Positions 29,601 to 37,940 of a stretch of 64,000 nucleotides of DNA are shown piece after piece. Every line of letters starts with the position of its first letter. The first letter of the stretch is position 1. The notes under the pieces were generated by a model. The model was not told the DNA's origin and ran no database searches. It worked only from the letters and a program-made list of their open reading frames with translations. The translations under genes were made by a program, and so were the position numbers. The stretch spans positions 449,472 through 513,471 of the forward strand of contig JAMWZD010000001.1 of assembly GCA_024304995.1 (NCBI GenBank). The letters run 5' to 3'. This DNA is from Rickettsiales bacterium. Its GTDB lineage: Bacteria; Pseudomonadota; Alphaproteobacteria; Rickettsiales; UBA998.

Positions 29601-31171
29601 TGAATGGAACGCTTAATAACGGTTACACCATGATTGGTCATGGAACAGACAGGTGTCTTGGAGGCTGCGCACAAATTAATAATGCAAGCTTGTCTGGTGA
29701 TGTGACGGTTAACGGCGGCAACAACTTAACCATGCAAGGCGGAAACTTCCGTGCGTTTTCATTAATTGGTCATGGTGGTCGTCATTTTCGCGGTTCTATG
29801 AATGGTGATATTAACGTCAGCATTCAAAATGATATTGTTATGGATGCTGAGCGTGAGTCCTTCAGAACAATTGGTCATGGAGGGTTTCAACCGTTCAATT
29901 CAAATGCATCTGGAGATATCCATGTGTCCGCTAATAATATAACCATGCAAGGAAACATTCATACCTTTAGCTTCGTGAACATTGGTCATGGGTCTAGCAG
30001 TTTCAGCCTTAATAACGGTGACAAACAAGGTAATGTTAGTGTGACTGCTCAAGGAGAGCTTAGTGTTATTTCTGGTTCGGGGTCAGATGCCACAGCAGAT
30101 ATTGGACATAAAACCTTTGGCAACATTTCAAACAGCAACACGCGCATTCTTGCTGGCGCATTGGATTATAGCGCCGCTACAACAGGCACATTTAATCTGA
30201 ATAACACTGATTTTAAAAATCGTACGCTCGGGTTACTCTCTGCGGGAGATATTACAATCGGTTCCACTTCCGCCGCCTTGACGCTAAGCAACGGATTGGA
30301 TTGGAACAGCACAAGCGACAATACACTCAGTTTTTTAAGCTCAGGCAATCTGGTGTTGGAAAACACGATAGACCATACAGGCACAAACCGTACGCTGAAT
30401 CTGGTGAGCGGGTGGGATGGCACATCGGGTTTGAATAATGATGCGACTATTTCATTATCTGCAATCAATGTGACGAACAACAATCATGTGCTTCGCAGTC
30501 TTGGCGCTGGAACGGTGACATCAGACATTCTGAATGTTAAGTCAGGCGGCAATATTGGCATCAGCGCCAGCCCAACACAATTTACGGCAGACACAATCAA
30601 TCTGGATGCACAAGGTGTGATGTTCAGCCATGTGACCACGGATGCGCTGGATATTGGCAATAACAGCACTGGCGTCACATTAACGGGATTAGTAGATTCA
30701 GGGGATGATCAGGCAGCAGCTGACAAAATTACAGGTGGTCCAGGCAATAACACAAATTACCGTTTTGAAAATCATATTATCCGATATGTTGCGCCTGCGC
30801 CTGCGCCTTCATCAGCCTCTAAACCATCTTCGCCAGTTGCGCCAGCAGTCACTCCGCCGCCTGCTGCGCAGCCAGAAGCACCTGATCCAACGTTACCAAC
30901 GCCTGCAACGCCGCCTTCGTCAGCACCAACTCAGCCACAGCCTGTTCAGGCAGTCAACATTCCTAATACGGTGCAAATCGTCTCTCAGCAACCTCTGGAT
31001 TTTCAGCCTGCGCAACCAGAAGGAAAAGTAAATACTACATCTGAGCAGCAAAATGACCGCATCATTTATGTTGCAGATGACAGCAACACATCTCTAAAAT
31101 CGAAAGGAAAAATTTTTATAGATAAAGCATTATCAAAAATGCTCAATCTATCTGATGATATGTTTCAGTAA
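26627..31171 (+). CDS. Filamentous-haemagglutinin-like exoprotein (TpsA type)
   Basis: A 1514-residue secreted protein. After a signal peptide (to about 29) comes the two-partner-secretion domain (VVINQHTNKAVINWNNFDNN, VVVVNPNGIVFGRNAKVDVG, GLVASTADI). The rest is predicted beta-helix built of large repeated modules (about 27940-29130, 29150-30270 and a partial third to 30480). Each of the first two has NLIAGW(N/D)G(T/S)TG, G(Y/N)NNG(A/S), then runs of IGHG-containing coils. A Pro/Ala-rich stretch (about 1385-1450) and a charged tail ending in LSKMLNLSDDMFQ close it. No TpsB transporter is in the window. Confidence 0.9.
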   Translation: MLRLSGYYSSTSLSALVLGAMLSSPAFCAPDGGVVTHGQADISAPAEGHVVINQHTNKAVINWNNFDNNAGEHTEFRQPSRNAATLNRITNNAPTSIDGKLTANGNVVVVNPNGIVFGRNAKVDVGGLVASTADIADKNFMQGTLGFDRPGAPDAAIINHGSITAKDAGLVGLVAPNVENHGVITANLGRVQLASGDTATVDLHGDGLIEIAVTDKVQSQLVVNTGSIKAEGGTIALTAAAGGDIVNSLIHAEGELLAPSIQQQNGKIIITGKDSDITIDGHLAASGAQKAGNITIGGDFQGKGNTPTARTTNVSTQSIIAANSEQSGDGGEIIIWSDNDTKIDGTIEAKGAASGKGGFVETSGKETLTVSENATVDTGGGTWLLDPTDITINNSGAANTVSAATITTGLSTGNVVIHTGNAGSDAGDITINENIVYNSTHDLSLLAHRHINANANVQNGSDGDVNLIAGWNGTTGYTPGAAGYASPSNIILNASDANGILNSANNAYGNNNGAVNINNSANNESVAVGSQNGSTTVAGYNINIVAGNTVSDYAQIGNTNNSNGDIKVHATQDVVIQGGTTGNDQYAKIGHGTHGTNQNLAGNITVTAGNDIIITDGILDRSDAQIGHGGFNSAGNKSGNIDIEATRDVSLTQRGSHDTGAKIGHDGITAATSFNTVSGNINVAARDITMSGVDSGSSAKIVQIGNGNRFSSGSVSGNINITTTRNLNMNNGQMVQIGHGSSQGFGSGTRQGNITVNVGNELSLTGSNPNSGYIGHKSSSGTSAVTNANVRLQADALDFSAATTNTFNINNTNFISRLKDAMKGGDVIIASTGTNGLTWSNNLEIADSDDITSNLTLLSARDINMNASIEHKERNLVADGSSTNAQVNLIAGWDGSTGFSNATDTTFDVTTIRANTNSFGNNNGSANINNASASQAVIVGSHDGETNVAGYDVTLQAGDNNAEFAHIGAVVTGNNQTRTGNIRVDAKNDITMNGTLNNGYTMIGHGTDRCLGGCAQINNASLSGDVTVNGGNNLTMQGGNFRAFSLIGHGGRHFRGSMNGDINVSIQNDIVMDAERESFRTIGHGGFQPFNSNASGDIHVSANNITMQGNIHTFSFVNIGHGSSSFSLNNGDKQGNVSVTAQGELSVISGSGSDATADIGHKTFGNISNSNTRILAGALDYSAATTGTFNLNNTDFKNRTLGLLSAGDITIGSTSAALTLSNGLDWNSTSDNTLSFLSSGNLVLENTIDHTGTNRTLNLVSGWDGTSGLNNDATISLSAINVTNNNHVLRSLGAGTVTSDILNVKSGGNIGISASPTQFTADTINLDAQGVMFSHVTTDALDIGNNSTGVTLTGLVDSGDDQAAADKITGGPGNNTNYRFENHIIRYVAPAPAPSSASKPSSPVAPAVTPPPAAQPEAPDPTLPTPATPPSSAPTQPQPVQAVNIPNTVQIVSQQPLDFQPAQPEGKVNTTSEQQNDRIIYVADDSNTSLKSKGKIFIDKALSKMLNLSDDMFQ
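28390..30117 (+). repeat. IGHG coil repeats in the FHA-like protein
   Basis: The tetrapeptide IGHG or a close variant (IGHD, IGNG, IGHK) recurs about every 100-120 nt: six times between 28390 and 28960 and five times between 29630 and 30117. The residue before it is usually a small or polar one (KIGHG, QIGHG, MIGHG). The spacing corresponds to about 35-40 residues, one to two beta-helix turns. Confidence 0.8.
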
Positions 31172-31184
31172 TCTTTATGCAATC

Positions 31185-32624
31185 TCATTTAAAAATTGCC
31201 GTCAGTGCCTCTTCGATTCTTATATATTTAAATTTATATCCCGATTTCTGAATATGTACTGGCAACACTTTTTGTCCGTTCAGCATAATGTCATTGCCCA
31301 TTTCGCCAAACAGCAAGCGAATGATGCACGCAGGCGCAGTTAAAAAGGATGGGCGTTTCATCGCTTTTCCCAATGCTTTGGCAAATTGTTTGTATTGGAC
31401 AGGGTTCGGTGCGGTGGCATTAAACACGCCATGTGCATCTTCATGACTTAACAGGTGCAATATCATCCCTATCACGTCATCGCGGTGAATCCATGACCAC
31501 CATTGCCTCCCGTGACCTACAGAGCCGCCTACACCGCAATCAAACGGAATGAGCAATTCACGCAGCGCGCCGCCATCTTTTTCCAGCACAATGCCAATGC
31601 GCAGCGTGCAGACTCGTATAGCCTCGCGCAATTCATCGGTGATGTGTGATTCCACTTCCATGCAGACTTGCTGCGCAAAACTATTGTCTATTGCCACATC
31701 ACTTTCCTCATCAAAGGTTGCATCAGGGTGCAACCCGTAATAGCCTATGGCGGAGGCTTGAATGAGTGTGTCGGGCGTATGTTTCAAACGCTTCACCAAT
31801 GCAGTGATGTCCGTAATCATCTGCACACGGCTTTGCAGCATGGTGCGTCTGTTTTTCTCTGTCCAACGCTGCGCCACAGGTTCACCTGCCAGATTGATAA
31901 TCGCATCTAGTGCTTCATCATCATGCAGCTTGTCCAGACTTTCGATAATCGTAACGCGCCCGTGAAACAGCTCGCCCGCCTTTGTGGCATTGCGCGTTAG
32001 AATAATCACCTCGTGTCCGTCATCTATCAAATGCTGGCAGAGAATTTTACCGATAAATCCTGTGCCGCCCGTGACCAGAATTTTTTGATGTGGTGTTGTT
32101 AGTGCTGCAAACATAGCTTGCTCCTTTGTTGGTTGTTGTAAGGTAATACCACGCATCAAATCCCGCACACCCCAGATGAAAACACCGAGTGCATAAAGGG
32201 TCATTATCCATGATAATAATCCGTGATGCATGAAGTGAAAGCCCGTTGGCGCGGCGCTCCACTCACTCCATATCGGAACGAAAAACGCGATAATTGCGCC
32301 ATAATTCAGTGTTAAAATGGCATGAGTGACGCGCTCCGTAGCAGGCAGCAGTCGCGTGCGATCTTCTTCGACAAAATCAGTCAAGGTAATAAGAACTTCC
32401 ACCACAATAATGCCAGCAAACACCCACGCCCATACGCCCTGCCACGCTACCCACCCGAAGGAGAAAAACATCACTGCATAAAACATATTGCGCACACCGT
32501 GCAGCAGCATTTCCTTGGCGGCAGTCTCTCTGAAGGGAAGTTTTTCTTTCAGTTCATGATGATAAAACATATCAAACGCGCCGAGCAGCCCCTGCACCAC
32601 TAAGAACCATAAAATAACGTCCAT
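31185..32624 (-). CDS. Membrane-fused TIGR01777-type SDR (epimerase-like)
   Basis: About 479 residues from the chosen ATG, which overlaps the stop of the upstream DUF4166 gene by 1 nt (TGATG). The N-terminal ~165 residues carry about four to five membrane helices. The rest is an extended short-chain dehydrogenase: the NAD(P) motif ILVTGGTGFIG near residue 185, NLAGEPVAQRWTEKNR, the SAIGYYG active-site segment and the C-terminal DUF1731-like RPSFLTAPACIIRLLFGEMG. This is the TIGR01777 epimerase-like family, usually soluble; the fused membrane domain is the odd part. A frame extension to 32681 runs inside the upstream gene. Confidence 0.85.
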   Translation of the reverse strand: MDVILWFLVVQGLLGAFDMFYHHELKEKLPFRETAAKEMLLHGVRNMFYAVMFFSFGWVAWQGVWAWVFAGIIVVEVLITLTDFVEEDRTRLLPATERVTHAILTLNYGAIIAFFVPIWSEWSAAPTGFHFMHHGLLSWIMTLYALGVFIWGVRDLMRGITLQQPTKEQAMFAALTTPHQKILVTGGTGFIGKILCQHLIDDGHEVIILTRNATKAGELFHGRVTIIESLDKLHDDEALDAIINLAGEPVAQRWTEKNRRTMLQSRVQMITDITALVKRLKHTPDTLIQASAIGYYGLHPDATFDEESDVAIDNSFAQQVCMEVESHITDELREAIRVCTLRIGIVLEKDGGALRELLIPFDCGVGGSVGHGRQWWSWIHRDDVIGMILHLLSHEDAHGVFNATAPNPVQYKQFAKALGKAMKRPSFLTAPACIIRLLFGEMGNDIMLNGQKVLPVHIQKSGYKFKYIRIEEALTAIFK

Positions 32625-33235
32625 CACTCCCCCTTGCGGCAGAAGATACCGCTTTGGTGAAATGTCTGCCCCAAAGCACAATGCGTCATGGTGATGGTAA
32701 AACGGAAATTACCCTCGCGCTTATCCTCATGCACCACATGCGTTGCACCAGGAGTAACCCAATGCGGCAGGCGCACCCGAAATCCCAGCCATTCCAGAAA
32801 ATAATACTCACTGCGAAAATGCAATGCCTTGTCTTCTGCTGTCACATTCAACACCATGCCAAAGCCGCCGCCTACACATTCCAGCAAATCTTCATGGGCA
32901 CGCCCTTCTTTTTTCACACTGGTAACCACGAAAGGCTTCCGTTTTTCAAAATGATACGTCCGTTCCCAAAACACGCCTTGTTGGTTGGGTCGCGTAAAGA
33001 GTTTCACATCCAAAGGCACGTGCTGCCCTTTAAATGGAGCAAGCGGATTGCCGATAATGCGCGTGAGCTGTGCAAACAACCATCCTGCGCGAGAGCGTGA
33101 TACATCAATATTGCCATGATAATGGATGATTTCTCCGTCTTTGGGGTCACAGGCAAATCGCGCCTGAATGTTGGGGTGAAGCTGGTTCCATTGCGCACCT
33201 AACCGCTTTTTAATGGTGCTTGGGTTGTTGCCCAT
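32624..33235 (-). CDS. DUF4166 domain protein
   Basis: A 203-residue protein matching the DUF4166 pattern: LGAQWNQLHPNIQARF, GNIDVSRSRAGWLF, FWERTYHFEKRKPF, CVGGGFGMVLNV and RVRLPHWVTPG. The function is not known. It overlaps the SDR start by 1 nt and is divergent from the ArsR repressor gene 103 nt away, which suggests the pair is controlled by that repressor. Confidence 0.8.
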   Translation of the reverse strand: MGNNPSTIKKRLGAQWNQLHPNIQARFACDPKDGEIIHYHGNIDVSRSRAGWLFAQLTRIIGNPLAPFKGQHVPLDVKLFTRPNQQGVFWERTYHFEKRKPFVVTSVKKEGRAHEDLLECVGGGFGMVLNVTAEDKALHFRSEYYFLEWLGFRVRLPHWVTPGATHVVHEDKREGNFRFTITMTHCALGQTFHQSGIFCRKGE

Positions 33236-33263
33236 TGATTTACTCCATGTTTTCGCTTATATT

Positions 33264-33277
33264 TAGCTTATAAGCTA
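33264..33277. promoter_or_regulatory. Candidate ArsR-family operator
   Basis: TAGCTTATAAGCTA is a perfect 14-bp palindrome in the gap between the divergent DUF4166 and ArsR genes; AGGCTAATTA and TTAATTAATTA follow within 50 nt, giving half-site-like repeats of GCTAATTA. ArsR-family repressors commonly bind such AT-rich dyads in their own promoter. Confidence 0.55.
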
Positions 33278-33338
33278 ATTAATTAATAACATATAATTGC
33301 CTATTTAGTCAACAGGCTAATTACTACGGATGTATTTT

Positions 33339-33689
33339 ATGAATATGAAGAAAATTTCGGCAGCGATTGCCTATAAAGAAAAGATATTTTCCGCGCTATC
33401 TTCTGGCGTGCGCAGGAAAATTCTGGCATATCTTTCCCATAGCAGTATGACGGCGGGAGAGATTGCTGAGCGTTTTGACATCAGCAAACCGTCCCTTTCG
33501 AAACATCTCACCATTTTAGAAAATGCAGGTCTGGTCAGTAGTGAGAAAAAAGGACAGTTTGTGCATTATTCCTTAGTGCAGGATAATCTGGTCAATACAC
33601 TGAACGGATTTTTGCAGGATGTCTGCCCTGTCTCCAAACCATTAAAACATGAAAGCAAGGAAAAGGCAGACGCAGATCAGAAGAGTTAA
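33339..33689 (+). CDS. ArsR/SmtB-family transcriptional repressor
   Basis: About 116 residues. The winged helix-turn-helix is clear: IFSALSSGVRRKILAYL, TAGEIAERFDISKPSLSKHL, LENAGLVSSEKKGQFVHYSL. The metal-binding Cys motif ELCVCDL is absent, so it is likely an autorepressor type (SdpR-like) rather than a metal sensor. ATGs at 33330, 33339 and 33345 are possible; GGA sits 8 nt before the 33339 one. The end overlaps manC (convergent) by 4 nt. Confidence 0.9.
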   Translation: MNMKKISAAIAYKEKIFSALSSGVRRKILAYLSHSSMTAGEIAERFDISKPSLSKHLTILENAGLVSSEKKGQFVHYSLVQDNLVNTLNGFLQDVCPVSKPLKHESKEKADADQKS

Positions 33690-35116
33690 ACCCGCCCGTA
33701 CTTATCTTCCAAACGCACAATATCATCTTCTGAAAGCATGTCACCAAGCTGGACTTCAATCATAATAAGTGTGTCAGTGCCTACATTTTCCAGACAATGC
33801 ACCATGCCTGCAGGCAGCGAAATGGAATGTCCGCGCGTCAGCATTTTTTCTTTATTGTCACATAGCACTTGTGCCGTGCCTTCTACAATAAGCCAGTGTT
33901 CGGTTCGGTGATAATGACGCTGTTTTGAAAATCGCTGACCCGCTGCCACATAGATTTTTTTCACCTGATGGTGGGGCGCGTCATCCACCACCTCATAATA
34001 TCCCCACGGACGATAATGTTTTTCATATTCATGCGTGGCGCTGGGCAGAATGGCTTCTGCCTGTGATACGATCTCTTTAAAATGCTCCATCTGATGCTTA
34101 TGCGCCACCAGCACCGCATCTCCCTGTGATACGATGATGAGATCTTCCACACCCAAAGCTGCCACTACATGCTTCTGATGGGCTGCAATATAGCATCCTG
34201 CAACATTCTGCATCACCACATTTCCCATAGACACATTTTGAAATGCATCTTTTGTGCCATGTTCCCATTGCTTCCACCACGACCCCATGTCAGACCAGCC
34301 TAATTCAGGGCATGGCACGGTGACTGCATCTTCAATATGTTCCATAATCAGTGTGTCTATGGAGGCAGCATCCATCTGCTCATATGCGGATGCATCCGCA
34401 TAGAAAAAATCCCGTTCAGATATGCCGCCTTTAAATGCGTCCTCACAAAGGGCTGCCAGCTCAGGCGCATATTGAAAGAGAGAGTGCAAATATACTGAAG
34501 CCTTGCAGACAAAAATGCCCGCGTTCCAGAAAGAGTGCTTTTCAGATAAGAGCGACTCAGCGTGCTGTTTGTCTGGCTTTTCCACGAAGCGCTCAATGAA
34601 GAATGCATCATCACCTGCCTTGCCTTTTGCCACAATATATCCATAAGAGGGGTCTGCATTTTCAGGCGTAATTCCAAGCGTTACAATATGGTTGTTCTGT
34701 GCAAAGCTGAGCGCCTGCTTTATCGCTTTTTTAAAAGGATTGCAGTGTTTAATATAATGGTCAGACGGGCAAATCACCATTATGCCATCGGGATTTTGCT
34801 GAGCAATATCATGTGCTGCCAGCGCGATAGCAGGCGCGGTGTTTTTGGTCATCGGTTCAAGCAGGATGCGCGGTACTATGCCCACTTCCTGCGCCTGTGC
34901 AGCCACAACAAAGCGATGCGCTTCGTTGGCTATAATATATGGCGTACTATCTGCAAAACGTTTCAAGGTGTTTTGCAAAGAGCTTAACCCACCATCAAAT
35001 GAGATAAATTGTTTGGGATAAGTGTCTCTGGAAGCAGGCCATAAACGCTTCCCCTGCCCCCCTGAAAGGATGACAGGATAGAGTGTTGCATTTATAGTAT
35101 TAACATTACCATTCAT
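33686..35116 (-). CDS. manC: Mannose-1-phosphate guanylyltransferase / mannose-6-phosphate isomerase
   Basis: A 476-residue bifunctional enzyme supplying GDP-mannose for polysaccharides. N-terminal guanylyltransferase: PVILSGGQGKRLWPASRD with the pyrophosphorylase motif at about 15-30, KQFISF, and FVEKPD near 165. The C-terminal part is a cupin isomerase (YEKHYRPWGYYEVVDD, QRFSKQRHYHRTEHW, GTAQVL). It lies 82 nt after the hybrid kinase gene on the same strand; GDP-mannose could feed the exopolysaccharide genes at 56-61 kb. Confidence 0.95.
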   Translation of the reverse strand: MNGNVNTINATLYPVILSGGQGKRLWPASRDTYPKQFISFDGGLSSLQNTLKRFADSTPYIIANEAHRFVVAAQAQEVGIVPRILLEPMTKNTAPAIALAAHDIAQQNPDGIMVICPSDHYIKHCNPFKKAIKQALSFAQNNHIVTLGITPENADPSYGYIVAKGKAGDDAFFIERFVEKPDKQHAESLLSEKHSFWNAGIFVCKASVYLHSLFQYAPELAALCEDAFKGGISERDFFYADASAYEQMDAASIDTLIMEHIEDAVTVPCPELGWSDMGSWWKQWEHGTKDAFQNVSMGNVVMQNVAGCYIAAHQKHVVAALGVEDLIIVSQGDAVLVAHKHQMEHFKEIVSQAEAILPSATHEYEKHYRPWGYYEVVDDAPHHQVKKIYVAAGQRFSKQRHYHRTEHWLIVEGTAQVLCDNKEKMLTRGHSISLPAGMVHCLENVGTDTLIMIEVQLGDMLSEDDIVRLEDKYGRV

Positions 35117-35198
35117 TACAAAAACTTTATATTACTATAGCATTTTGTGCAAAGCAATTTTGCCAGACGCGTTTGCATTTAGCACAGAAATTAATCTA

Positions 35199-37934
35199 TC
35201 ACGCAGCCATAGGTGCAAATGCCTGATGGGTGTGTGTTTGAATAATCTCCATCTCTTTATATATAGCGACCATCTTCTCAAATGATACGCTATCTGATTT
35301 GGCACATTCTTCCAGCTCTCTGGCTTTTGTTGACAACGCGAAAGCGCCCATCTGACGCGCGGTTGATTTTAATGTATGCGCCGCGCGTGCTATGATTTTT
35401 GCATCTTTCGCTTCCAGCCCCTGCTCCATTTCCTGCAATCGTTCATTGCTGTTGTCGATAAACATGGTTACCATCGCATCATATTTGTCTTTTAAAATGG
35501 CGCGCGCCCGAGCAACTGCCTCCATGTTCAGCACTTCCGCATTTTCTGCAGCCACTTTCTGAACCATATGTTCTTTTTGTTCTGAGGATTCAAATGTCTC
35601 ACCTTTAACCATACGATACACCGTGCGTTTCAACAAATTTTTGCGCACTGGCTTGGAAATATATTCATCCATTCCTGCATCAAGGCAGCGTTCTTTATCT
35701 CCTTTCATTGCATTGGCTGTCAGCGCGATAATTGGCAGATGTTCCTGCACCACGCCTTTTTTCTGCAATGCGCGAATCGTCCGTGTAGCATCGAAGCCGT
35801 CCATTTCGGGCATCAGACAGTCCATCAGCACCAGATCAAATGTTCGGCTTTTAATGGCATCCACTGCCTCTTTTCCATTAGAGACAATATGACATTCCAC
35901 CTGCATTTCTTCCAGAATCTCTTTGACGAAAATCTGGTTTATCAGATTATCCTCTGCAACCAGAATATGCGCATTAGGCAATATCGGTTGTTCCTCGTTC
36001 TTCTCTGCCTGTTTATAGCCATTATCCAGAGGAATCAGCTTATTTCGGTTGCCGTTGCTATATTCTTCCCAGATAATCGCTAAAGAACGCAGCAACCGTT
36101 TATTTTCCACAGGTTTTGAGATATATGCCGAAAACCCCTTTTGCACAAATTCGTCATCTGCCAGTGGGTTGCCTGCCGCTGTCAACATGACCAGACAACA
36201 CTCCCGCAATTCATCATAATCATTAATCGAAACCGCCAGCATTTCTCCATTCATATCAGGCATGAGATAATCCAATATTGCGATATTATACGGGTCTTTG
36301 TCCTGCGCCGCGCGTTGCATCATTTTGAGTGCTTCTGCGCCTCCAGAGGCAGTATCGCATCGCATACCTGCTGCTTTGAGCTGTTCTGAAACCAATGTGC
36401 GAATCACTTCCAGATCATCCACCACCAGCACTTTGACATTTTTTAAAATTGGTGGCTTTGGCGGCAGCTGCACATTTTCGGTGTTATGCTGCAACGGCAC
36501 AGAAAAATTGAATATACTCCCTTTGTCTTTTTCGCTGAAAACATTAATCTCTCCTCCCATCATCTGCACCAGTTTTTTGCAGATAGACAGCCCCAGCCCC
36601 GTGCCGCCATAGTGCCGTGTGGTTGAACTATCTGCCTGTGTAAACTTGTCAAATATATGCTCACATGCTTCCTCATTCATGCCAATCCCCGTGTCAGACA
36701 CAGAAAATTTCAGCATTGCTATGTCTGGCTGCTCATGCGCTTCCTGACTAACTGAGATGATAATATGCCCTTTATCAGTAAATTTGATCGCATTGGAAAT
36801 GAGATTTGTCAGAATCTGGCGCATCCTGACAGGGTCTGCGTGAACAAATTGCGCGGTTCCAGGAGTATAGCGCACCGCAAGCTCTATTGCTTTGTCACGC
36901 GCTTTCACCGCGTGCAGACATGCCACTTCATCTACCAGATCAAGCATGTTCATGGGGATGGGCGTTAAATCCAGTTTGCCTGCCTCAATTTTGGAAAAAT
37001 CCAGAATATCATCAATGATGGTCAGTAACGTATCACCCGAACTCAAAATGGTTCTTGCATAACCTTCCTGCTGTGAAGTGGGGTTGGTGCATAAAATAAG
37101 CTCCGCCATACCTAATATGCCGTTCATAGGTGTGCGGATTTCATGGCTCATATTAGCCAGAAAATCAGACTTCAGATTATTGAGCTTTTCTGCTTCCTGC
37201 CGTGCGCGGCGCAATGCATTCATCTGACCATCCACACGTTTTACCAGCGGTTTGAAGATAAACAGCGCTTCAAACACCATGAGACACAAAATTGCAATCA
37301 GAGGCACACGCTGCAATGCTTTGAAATCATTATGCGCGGATAATTCATCCTGCTCATATTGCGATACTGCATAATCCAGAGAGGATAGTAACGGCTTTAA
37401 TGCTTCTTTATCTATCGCACGAAGATGCTGGTTATTGCCCAACGCTGCAACATCAGCGTTTTTACGATTATTATAATCACGCAGAAAATCACGCGCATGT
37501 TCAAGATAATCATTCACTCTGACATTCAGATGGTGTGGAGACTGGTGATACACCATTGTCATATGGTCATGATGGCTGGCGCTTTGGAGAAAATGCTCCT
37601 GTTGATTTTCCAACCGTGACACCAGAAAATCATGATTGGTCTGCATCATCTTAATCGCATCTTCAAGTGACGCTAGGTAAGACCGCGCTTCGTCAGAATC
37701 TGGTTCTGACGCAAGCCTGTTGGCAAAAAAAGCAATCCGCTGAGACAACATGCGCTGCTTGCCGCTAATATTAATGACTATACCATGATCCTCATTGCTG
37801 CTTAGATAATGCTGATTGTAAAAATAACTGGATATAATCGCCAGTGCAATCATTCCAATCGCGCAGACATAATGCATCGTAATCGTCCTTGCGCTTAAAC
37901 GTTTTACGCGTCGTCTTTCCTGTTTCTGTGCCAT
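35199..37934 (-). CDS. Hybrid sensor histidine kinase with two receivers and HPt
   Basis: A 911-residue membrane sensor. TM1 (about 20-42), an extracytoplasmic PilJ/NarX-like four-helix sensor (INISGKQRMLSQRIAFFANR), TM2 (about 213-232), HisKA with FLANMSHEIRTPMNG (phospho-His near 265), HATPase (DTGIGMNEEACEHIFDKF, GGTGLGLSICKKLV). Two receivers follow with phospho-acceptors in AILDYLMPD (near 553) and LVLMDCLMPE (near 705), and a C-terminal HPt with RAAHTLKSTARQ (His near 851). A complete phosphorelay in one protein. It closes the export operon, 6 nt after the receiver-HATPase gene. Confidence 0.95.
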   Translation of the reverse strand: MAQKQERRRVKRLSARTITMHYVCAIGMIALAIISSYFYNQHYLSSNEDHGIVINISGKQRMLSQRIAFFANRLASEPDSDEARSYLASLEDAIKMMQTNHDFLVSRLENQQEHFLQSASHHDHMTMVYHQSPHHLNVRVNDYLEHARDFLRDYNNRKNADVAALGNNQHLRAIDKEALKPLLSSLDYAVSQYEQDELSAHNDFKALQRVPLIAILCLMVFEALFIFKPLVKRVDGQMNALRRARQEAEKLNNLKSDFLANMSHEIRTPMNGILGMAELILCTNPTSQQEGYARTILSSGDTLLTIIDDILDFSKIEAGKLDLTPIPMNMLDLVDEVACLHAVKARDKAIELAVRYTPGTAQFVHADPVRMRQILTNLISNAIKFTDKGHIIISVSQEAHEQPDIAMLKFSVSDTGIGMNEEACEHIFDKFTQADSSTTRHYGGTGLGLSICKKLVQMMGGEINVFSEKDKGSIFNFSVPLQHNTENVQLPPKPPILKNVKVLVVDDLEVIRTLVSEQLKAAGMRCDTASGGAEALKMMQRAAQDKDPYNIAILDYLMPDMNGEMLAVSINDYDELRECCLVMLTAAGNPLADDEFVQKGFSAYISKPVENKRLLRSLAIIWEEYSNGNRNKLIPLDNGYKQAEKNEEQPILPNAHILVAEDNLINQIFVKEILEEMQVECHIVSNGKEAVDAIKSRTFDLVLMDCLMPEMDGFDATRTIRALQKKGVVQEHLPIIALTANAMKGDKERCLDAGMDEYISKPVRKNLLKRTVYRMVKGETFESSEQKEHMVQKVAAENAEVLNMEAVARARAILKDKYDAMVTMFIDNSNERLQEMEQGLEAKDAKIIARAAHTLKSTARQMGAFALSTKARELEECAKSDSVSFEKMVAIYKEMEIIQTHTHQAFAPMAA

Positions 37935-37940
37935 ATTTTG

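Noticed and set aside
28390-30117. Regularly spaced short repeats that could look like a CRISPR array
   Set aside because: They are in frame within the FHA-like gene, vary in sequence, and encode IGHG coils; spacers are also conserved repeats of protein.
32625-32681. 19-residue extension of the SDR protein upstream of the chosen ATG
   Set aside because: It lies inside the upstream DUF4166 gene, and the chosen ATG sits in a TGATG coupling junction with a G-rich stretch before it.
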